DNA of 64,000 nt, from NCBI RefSeq assembly GCF_905475465.1, contig NC_062245.1, positions 1,860,001-1,924,000 on the forward strand, given 5' to 3'. The position numbers and the translations under genes were made by a program. The DNA comes from Pieris napi (Eukaryota > Arthropoda > Insecta > Lepidoptera > Pieridae). Shown piece after piece: positions 58,363 through 64,000 of the stretch (the stretch's first letter is position 1; every line of letters begins with the position of its first letter). Below the pieces are notes generated by a model. The model was not told the DNA's origin. It saw only the letters and a program-made list of their open reading frames with translations, and made no database searches.

Positions 58363-61027
58363 TCTTCTTCTTCCTATTCGGTGCACTCTTGACAGAGCGG
58401 TCGTGATCGCTGGGAAGTAGTTGTAGTAGTAGGGGCAGATGTGATGCGTTTCACGACATTTTGCCATCGTCGCCTATTAGTTGTCATCCTGCTGCATTGA
58501 TTGACAGAGTCTCCTACGGCCGACTTAATTTGGTCAGTCCAACGCGTAGGTGACCTTCCGCGCGGTCTAGTGCCTTCCACCTTCCCCTGGACGACAAGGC
58601 GTTCGATGGACTGGTCACCACGCCGAGATACGTGACCGAAGAATGTAAGGATGCGAGATTGTACTGTTGAAAACAGACGCTGCTTAATACCGAGTTCTTG
58701 AAGTATCGAGACGTTTGTACGAAACTCGGTCCACGAAACCCCAAGCATTCTCCTCCAGCACCACATTTCCAGAGCGTCTATTTTCTGCTTTTCCACATCT
58801 CGCAAGGTCCACGTTTCAGCTGCGTACAGAAATATGGGGAATATAAGTGTCTTCACGAGCCTGGTCTTCGTGGCTTTTGTTATATTCCTGTTTCTCCATA
58901 TTTTTTTCATCTTGTCCATCGCCGTTCTTGTGATGCCCATACGTCGTTTGACCTCATCGATGCATCCGCCATGGCTTGAAATCTGAGCCCCAAGATAAAC
59001 ATAAGATTGGACCACGTTGCATTTCGCGATTTGAGTAACTTGAGGCGAATTATTTCTGGCACGGTCAACAATCATCACCTTGGTTTTGCTGCGATTTATC
59101 TTTAGTCCAAACTCATGGCTCACTCGTTCCATCCTTGACAGAAGCTCTTCCAAGTGTTGCGAACTGGATGCAAGCAAAGTGGTATCATCCGCGTAACGCA
59201 GGTTCGCAATTCTGTATCCACCAATTGTTACACCGTCTGTCCAGTCTTCCAAAGTGATGCGCATTATTAGCTCCGTGTACACGTTGAATAAGAGCGGTGA
59301 TATTATGCAACCCTGGCGTACTCCAGCACTAGGATGGAAATCACCTGATAGGACATCATCTGTGCGTACTGAAGCTGTGCCTTCCTCATAAAGCCGTCTT
59401 AAAAGGTGCACAAGATGTTTTGGTGTACCCATGTCTAGCAGAGTCTTCCACAGCACCGGCCATCTCACAGAGTCGAATGCTTTTGAGAAATCAACAAAGC
59501 AAATGAACACGGGCTTATTAAATTCTCTTGACTTCTCTATGATCTGGCGTAAAATAAGAATTTGTTCCCGAGTGCCTTTCCCCTTGACAAAACCGGCCTG
59601 TTCCGGAGCGATCTCCTTAGAGAGGTAGGCTTTCAGGCGCTCGTTGAGAATATGTAACAATATTTTGCTAGCGTGTGGTATCAGAGCAATGAGGCGGTAA
59701 TTGTTACATTTCTTCGTTGAGCCCTTCTTATGCAGGGGTGTGAATATAGTGTGTGTCCATTCTGAAGGCCAAACTCCTGTCTGCCACACCTTATTGCAGA
59801 TGAGATGAAACATCTGGTCGCCACGTTCTCCTAAGGCTTTAATTGTCTCTATAGGAATTGCATCTCTACCAGTTGCTTTTTTGCTTTTCAGGAGTTTTAT
59901 GGCAGTTCTTACTTCGGACAGAAGGATGTCTGGTTCCAAATTCTCTGGCTCTGGTTCTGTGCTTATAGACAGTCGCGACTGCGGATCCAGGAACAATGAC
60001 TGGCAATAGCTCCTCCACGTTTCAGAGATCTGTTCGAGTTCTGTTACCACTTCATTTTTGTCGTTCTCGATAGCCCAGGTTTTAGCAGGTAGAGATTTAG
60101 TAATTAGACGAATTTTGTGGTAAAGATCTCTAGACTCGTGCTTCATAGCATGTTTTTCAAGTTCGTCGCAAATGCTATGAAGGTGGGAATTATGGTCTCG
60201 CCTGCAGCAGGCTTGGATGTTAGCAGACAGCCGATTCAGTTCTCTTATGTCTGCTCCTGCGGCTTTCTTAAAGCGCCTCTCTTCTATAAGGGCAAGGGTA
60301 CTGTCCGTCATCCAGTGTTGACGTTTGCGTGTTTCTGATCCCGGACTAGACTCCGTGACTGCATTTTGGATGAGTTCTTTAGCCTTATTCCATAGCGTGT
60401 CTGGTGTAGCTTCGGTGTGGTTTACAACTGTCCAATCTGTCCAACTCCGCTCAATGGCTGTAGTGAATTTCTCGTTATCTGCTACTTCAATCCGTCTTGT
60501 CTTCTTGGAGGATCGAGCGGCTTTGAGCTTCAACCTCATCTTTGCGATAACGAGTTCGTGATCGGAACCACAATCAGCCCCAGGAAGCGTGTGGGCATTA
60601 AGAATAGAGGTGCGCCAACGTGATCTTATCAGTATGTAGTCGATCTGATTTTTGGTTCTACCTCCAGGTGACGTCCAGGTGAACAGTCTACGGGGATGGT
60701 GTTGGAATAGACTGTTCACCACTACCATGTTGTTCTCGTCTGCAAACTGCATGAGTCTTTCACCTCTTTCGTTACGTACCCCAAGTCCGAAGTTTCCCAC
60801 TGATTTGCTGTACTGGGCAGAGTTTGCGCCAATTTTTGCGTTGAAATCACCCATTATTATAAGTAACTCTCTATTAGGGATTTTGGCAATTGTTGCTTGT
60901 AAATCTTGGTAAAAACTCTCCAGTACGAGGGGTAGAGCTTCACTAGTGGGGGCATATGCCTGTATTAGGTTCAAGTTTACAGGTGACGCTTTGAGCTTCA
61001 TAGACATAATGCGATCGCTAACTGCTG
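58363..61027 (-). mobile_element. 5'-truncated RTE-type non-LTR retrotransposon with 11-bp target-site duplication
   Basis: Perfect direct repeats TTGTTACATAT lie at 58352-58362 and 61028-61038, immediately outside the element. After the stop codon TAG the 3' untranslated part is only an 11-base GAAGAAGAAGA tail, which fits RTE elements (very short 3' UTR, trinucleotide tail). The intact frame and perfect duplication point to a young insertion. It landed in an older repeat whose other copy in this window is at 5150-5250. Confidence 0.92.
58374..61007 (-). CDS. RTE-type retrotransposon ORF: endonuclease C-terminal half plus reverse transcriptase (877 codons, open)
   Basis: The protein nicks target DNA and copies its own RNA into the nick (target-primed reverse transcription). 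Visible in order: the second half of an APE-type endonuclease with GDFNA at residues 53-57 and SDHELV at 148-153; a linker; a reverse transcriptase from about 420 to 690 with FVDFSKAFDSV (504-514, first catalytic Asp 506), the RQGC motif near 564-567 and catalytic YADD at 605-608; then a C-terminal region with the EMWCWRRML and PRGRSPTRW motifs typical of the RTE clade. The frame continues upstream of the listed ATG to 61027, where the element is 5'-truncated, so the start codon is nominal and the N-terminal endonuclease catalytic residues are missing. There is no stop inside. It is distinctly GC-richer than the flanks. It cannot move on its own without the missing 5' part. Confidence 0.93.
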   Translation of the reverse strand: MSMKLKASPVNLNLIQAYAPTSEALPLVLESFYQDLQATIAKIPNRELLIIMGDFNAKIGANSAQYSKSVGNFGLGVRNERGERLMQFADENNMVVVNSLFQHHPRRLFTWTSPGGRTKNQIDYILIRSRWRTSILNAHTLPGADCGSDHELVIAKMRLKLKAARSSKKTRRIEVADNEKFTTAIERSWTDWTVVNHTEATPDTLWNKAKELIQNAVTESSPGSETRKRQHWMTDSTLALIEERRFKKAAGADIRELNRLSANIQACCRRDHNSHLHSICDELEKHAMKHESRDLYHKIRLITKSLPAKTWAIENDKNEVVTELEQISETWRSYCQSLFLDPQSRLSISTEPEPENLEPDILLSEVRTAIKLLKSKKATGRDAIPIETIKALGERGDQMFHLICNKVWQTGVWPSEWTHTIFTPLHKKGSTKKCNNYRLIALIPHASKILLHILNERLKAYLSKEIAPEQAGFVKGKGTREQILILRQIIEKSREFNKPVFICFVDFSKAFDSVRWPVLWKTLLDMGTPKHLVHLLRRLYEEGTASVRTDDVLSGDFHPSAGVRQGCIISPLLFNVYTELIMRITLEDWTDGVTIGGYRIANLRYADDTTLLASSSQHLEELLSRMERVSHEFGLKINRSKTKVMIVDRARNNSPQVTQIAKCNVVQSYVYLGAQISSHGGCIDEVKRRMGITRTAMDKMKKIWRNRNITKATKTRLVKTLIFPIFLYAAETWTLRDVEKQKIDALEMWCWRRMLGVSWTEFRTNVSILQELGIKQRLFSTVQSRILTFFGHVSRRGDQSIERLVVQGKVEGTRPRGRSPTRWTDQIKSAVGDSVNQCSRMTTNRRRWQNVVKRITSAPTTTTTSQRSRPLCQECTE

Positions 61028-61038
61028 TTGTTACATAT

Positions 61039-61150
61039 AAAGAGAAACAAATGACATAAATTAAAAAGGATGCAACGGGCGGTCTTTACGCGAATAAGCG
61101 ATCTCTGCCAGGCAACCCTAGTAAGAAACAAGCTAAAAAAATATATTAAG
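61039..61150. repeat. Interspersed repeat hit by the RTE insertion
   Basis: Matches 5150-5250. The segment 58336-58351 on the far side of the RTE appears to continue it (TTTATTTTTACTT). Confidence 0.55.
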
Positions 61151-61963
61151 GGTAAAGTGCAAAAGCAAATAACAAAAATAAAATTACAAGTAAAATTAAA
61201 CTAACAATATTTTATAGAAAAGAAAAAAAAAATGATATTACCCGACGAATATTCTTGCCGCCGCGCCGTTTCAATCGTTTGATATGGCACAAAACCGAAC
61301 TAGTATTTCGCCGGGCGTCAAATTTTAGCCCCCAATATTTATGGATTACCATATATACCACTGAGCCATATATGGGACAATTATCAAAGTTTGTGGTACA
61401 TAAATTATGATCTAGTAACTACGATGTAATAACAGTAAAAGTATACAATCAAAAGAATGTTAAAAGAATTTGTTATTGATTCGCTGTCACACCCACTATA
61501 AAAAACATAATCTATATCTATAAAATAAATGAGGAACTTTCAAATCAGATAAGTTAAAGCTCAGTGTGTGCCCATGTTGATTGTGTATTGAAAAATGTAT
61601 GTTTTATCTTTAAAAATTAGATAATAGATAAGGAATCGACATTAGACTGATTCAAAAACAGGTCCAGTTGACGAAATGAAAGTTATGGGAGTATACAATA
61701 TTAAGTTATTATAAAGTATTTTTATTTTATACATACATACTTTTAAATTTAACATTTTTGTTTATCATAATTGTCATATATTTTAGAAAAGATAGCTTGT
61801 AACATATACTGTAGATAAATAAATAAATATAGCAAGTAACACTTGATGGTAATTATATTAAATAAAACTATATTAATATATTAATATTGTAAAGCTGAAG
61901 AGGTTTGGATAAAATAAATTTTATTTTGTGTTGGAACAACACCCCAAGACAAAAAAAATGCCG

Positions 61964-62168
61964 GACATTCTTTCTATGTGCGCATTTAACATTCGCTCGA
62001 ACGGTGAATGAAAACATCGTGAGGAAACAGGATTGTCTTAGACCCAAAAAGTCGACGGCTTTTGTTGATCTGATCACCTACTTGCCTATTAAATTGACAA
62101 ATGATCATGAAATAGATTCACATCTGAGGCCCAGACCTAAAAAGTTTGTAGCGCCACTAATTCATTTT
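61964..62168 (+). mobile_element. Metulj-like SINE, head missing
   Basis: From GGACATTCTTTCTATGTGCG through CATTCGCTCGAACGGTGAA to GTTTGTAGCGCCACTAATTC. The tRNA-like head is absent. Confidence 0.87.
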
Positions 62169-62169
62169 T

Positions 62170-63296
62170 TAATTTTTATTGATTACTAGAGATAATGTCA
62201 AATTAATTTTTAAATGTTAAACCGAGTGTCCTATTTAAAATAGAGAGTTGTTTATTTAGTTTGTTATTAAAAGATTTTCTACAAACGTAAATATAGTTAA
62301 CAAGGTAGTGACATTTTTACTGCGCCGCGCCTTAACTGTGGGTGGTCAACTCGTGCGCATCTAACTTCCGAACTTATCTCCCATATAAATACTGATGACG
62401 ATTTGATAAGCATTCTCTGAGAGAGATTTAGATTGAGAAAACCATATTAATCTTTTAGTATCTAGTTTAGTTGTAAAGAAATGTTTAAAACGGTAATGTC
62501 AAAGTAATGTTTGTAATAAGTCAATTGTCATATATTAAAATGTATCGTGTGTCAAAAATATTACGTATAAAAAAATTGTTACACTTTTGTCTTGACACAC
62601 AATTTACATTTACATAATAATTATTGATGTGTACAATATACATTTTGTGTGCGTAGGAGTTCAATGCGTGTGACATATTGTTTTAATCGTCCATTTGATG
62701 TCTGTAATAACTTTGAAATAGATATGTTTAATTTTACCTTTTTATTGCACGCCTCACGCCTCTACTCTCGACATGTCAAAAAACCCAGTCTTACGAAACT
62801 TGAATGACTTTTTTCTCACTAATATAACACTTACAGGATAATATGAGTGCACTAAAATAGAGTTAAATAATCTATCAAGCACATATGGTATTTTTTATGA
62901 ACAATTATTTTGCTTAACATAGTAAATAATAACATTAAAATCAATCATTCTTGGACGTCCGTCAGTCTGTGTTTATGGATCCATGTATGTGGCAGAGAAA
63001 TTGGTCGAAAAATGTATCGTACCAGAATACTTTTTGTCTTATTATATAAAGTTATACCCTGGGCTGATTCCTAGTTAATATTAGCGTTCTAAGTACTGTT
63101 ATGTCGTTTAATTATAATTTGTAAAAAACTAAAATACGACTGTGTATTTTCCTCACCTTAGAGTTATGGCGCCACTATATATTTTTTTATTATATTATTG
63201 TTTTTTTTCAATCATTCATTTTCATTTATTATTTATTTTTATTTTACACTTTTGGATTTTCCAAACTATTTATTAACTTTGTTTTTTTGTCTCCAG
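62170..63296. other. Intronic stretch before the cytoplasmic-tail exons
   Basis: Contains the weak TATA/initiator candidate at 62384-62417; otherwise AT-rich with no repeats I can name. Confidence 0.45.
62384..62417 (+). promoter_or_regulatory. Possible TATA plus initiator pair upstream of the exon at 63297
   Basis: TATAAATA at 62384-62391 is followed 28 bp later by GCATTC, which matches TCAKTY except at its first base. A short CpG-rich segment (62320-62365) precedes it. AT-rich DNA produces TATA matches by chance, so this is only a weak candidate for an alternative start about 0.9 kb before the cytoplasmic-tail exons. Confidence 0.15.
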
Positions 63297-63465
63297 ACAT
63301 AAAAGAAAAGTGACCAACCTCCTGCCATCGAAGTTTACAGCGCCGAGCCAAAGTTCCGGATCACAGAGAAGAGCACCTCCCCCTGCTCCTTTATACGAAG
63401 ACCTGCAAGACCTGCCTAGAAGACCGCCTTTGCCACAGAGACCCGAAATCGAACCACAATTAGAG
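63297..63465 (+). CDS. Juxtamembrane and proline-rich cytoplasmic exon of the same gene
   Basis: A 169-bp exon follows a long T-rich tract with AG at 63295-63296 and ends at the donor GTATGT (63466). Its first base completes Lys215; it then encodes residues 216-271 and ends in phase 0. It begins with a basic juxtamembrane stretch (HKRK), then a Ser/Gln-rich linker, then a proline-rich block with PPPAPLYEDL at residues 242-251 and a class II SH3-type motif PPLPQR at 258-263. The motif APLYEDL (245-251) recurs as APVYEEL in the next exon, which suggests a repeated docking or phosphotyrosine site. That role is inference; no enzyme domain is visible. Confidence 0.88.
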
Positions 63466-63661
63466 GTATGTTCAGATTAGTAGTAGAATTAGTTTGTTAA
63501 AAATATGTCTTTTTAAACCTGAAAAAATCGTGTACGATAGCGAGTTGAGTGATTTATTTAATAATTAATAGTAGATATTTTCTCAAATCAACCGATTCCA
63601 CTAGAAAATAACTCTCTTTAAGACTTCAAAAGTTAAGTTATTGATTTATAATAATTTGCAG
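63466..63661 (+). other. Short intron (196 bp), phase 0
   Basis: GTATGT donor and a TTTGCAG-like acceptor; AT-rich with stops in all + frames. It separates the two cytoplasmic-tail exons. Confidence 0.85.
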
Positions 63662-64000
63662 ATGGTGGAAACAAAGAGGCCCAATTGTCAAGGAAGAGTG
63701 TTCGTTTGTGGTACCGGCGGTTCTTGGCGAGGTGGAAACCCGTGCAGCAATAATTGCAACGCACCAGTTTACGAAGAACTCCCTCACAGATCAGATGACT
63801 CAGTCCACAGTGATGATCATTTCGCTGAAGACGAACTAAGTCTGGTTGGTGACGTTCTTCCTTGCCGGACCTGCGCTAGGCCACCACAATCTCTCCCCCA
63901 TCGACCTCGACAGCAACGTCTTGATCGCCGACCAAAATCGCTGGAAAGACGACGAGCACATCGAATGCCCAGACATGTCCATCCACCGGACCCCTCAGAA
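63662..64000 (+). CDS. Cytoplasmic-tail exon of the same gene, cut by the window end
   Basis: After a short 196-bp intron (AG at 63660-63661) the frame continues in phase 0 and stays open for 113 codons (residues 272-384) to the last base of the window, so the gene continues beyond. The segment has six cysteines (280, 287, 299, 303, 339, 342), a Gly-rich stretch, APVYEEL at 305-311, an acidic Ser/Asp/His-rich block at 314-335 and then an Arg/Pro-rich basic tail from about 340. The paired cysteines (CxxxC at 299/303, CxxC at 339/342) could bind metal or be acylated near the membrane, but no known zinc-binding fold is complete. Family not recognised. Confidence 0.88.
   Translation, partial: MVETKRPNCQGRVFVCGTGGSWRGGNPCSNNCNAPVYEELPHRSDDSVHSDDHFAEDELSLVGDVLPCRTCARPPQSLPHRPRQQRLDRRPKSLERRRAHRMPRHVHPPDPSE

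Larger units (their letters stand above)
43913..63296 (+). other. Intron between the transmembrane and cytoplasmic exons (19.4 kb)
   Basis: Phase 2 at both sides, so the flanking exons can join directly. It hosts the pogo-like transposon (45846-47174), SINEs, Helitron-like repeats, the RTE retrotransposon on the opposite strand and two promoter-like patches. The open frame at 51688-52002 does not fit this phase. Confidence 0.7.

Noticed and set aside
58514..60912. Several + strand open frames of 65-93 codons inside 58374-61007
   Set aside because: They are shadows of the long RTE reading frame on the - strand.

Overview
The window looks like a piece of a moth or butterfly (Lepidoptera) nuclear chromosome. 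It is AT-rich, has long introns, and is packed with repeat families I recognise as typical of Lepidoptera: tRNA-derived SINEs (one of them Metulj-like), Helitron-like elements ending in CTAG, non-LTR retrotransposon tails, and MITEs. The species cannot be named from the sequence.

Host gene. One split gene on the + strand runs through the right two thirds of the window and continues past the end. Four coding exons fit by splice sites and phase: 29347-29896 (start codon at 29366, just after an in-frame stop, so the preceding exon is untranslated), 43800-43912, 63297-63465 and 63662-64000 (open at the window end). Joined, they give at least 384 residues: an acidic, proline-bearing N-terminal part without a signal peptide, one membrane helix (about residues 192-214), a basic stop-transfer stretch, and a proline-rich, SH3-motif-bearing cytoplasmic tail carrying the motif AP[LV]YE[DE]L twice, once in each of the last two exons. 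I do not recognise the family. A GC-rich patch at 21485-21600 with an initiator and a DPE-like box at the correct spacing is a candidate promoter for it, 7.8 kb upstream of the first coding exon. Two weaker promoter-like patches lie in the 19.4-kb intron (49140-49290 and 62384-62417).

Mobile DNA. The best preserved element is a 5'-truncated RTE-type retrotransposon on the - strand (58363-61027) with an open 877-codon endonuclease/reverse transcriptase reading frame, a (GAA)n tail and an 11-bp perfect target-site duplication. An older copy of an RTE-type C-terminus lies at 55585-55910. A 1.33-kb pogo/Tigger-like DNA transposon relic (45846-47174) has 22-bp inverted ends, extra internal copies of its end motif, and a broken transposase. 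About sixteen Metulj-like SINE copies or fragments, one intact SINE of a second family with a 9-bp target duplication (39281-39538), three SINEs of a third family (51-55 kb), four copies of one Helitron-like family, and three MITEs account for most of the rest.

Structure without an ordinary explanation. There is a perfect 63-bp palindrome at 10577-10639. Two 366-bp direct repeats, identical at every base, sit at 14395-14760 and 15120-15485 with a perfect 52-bp inverted copy of part of them in between. A segmental duplication of about 0.6 kb carries a SINE and a MITE (1794-2347 and 3039-3701). A SINE tail has been flipped between 40-bp inverted arms (54579-54733). I found no new multi-gene system; the items to follow up are the unrecognised membrane protein and these rearrangement structures.
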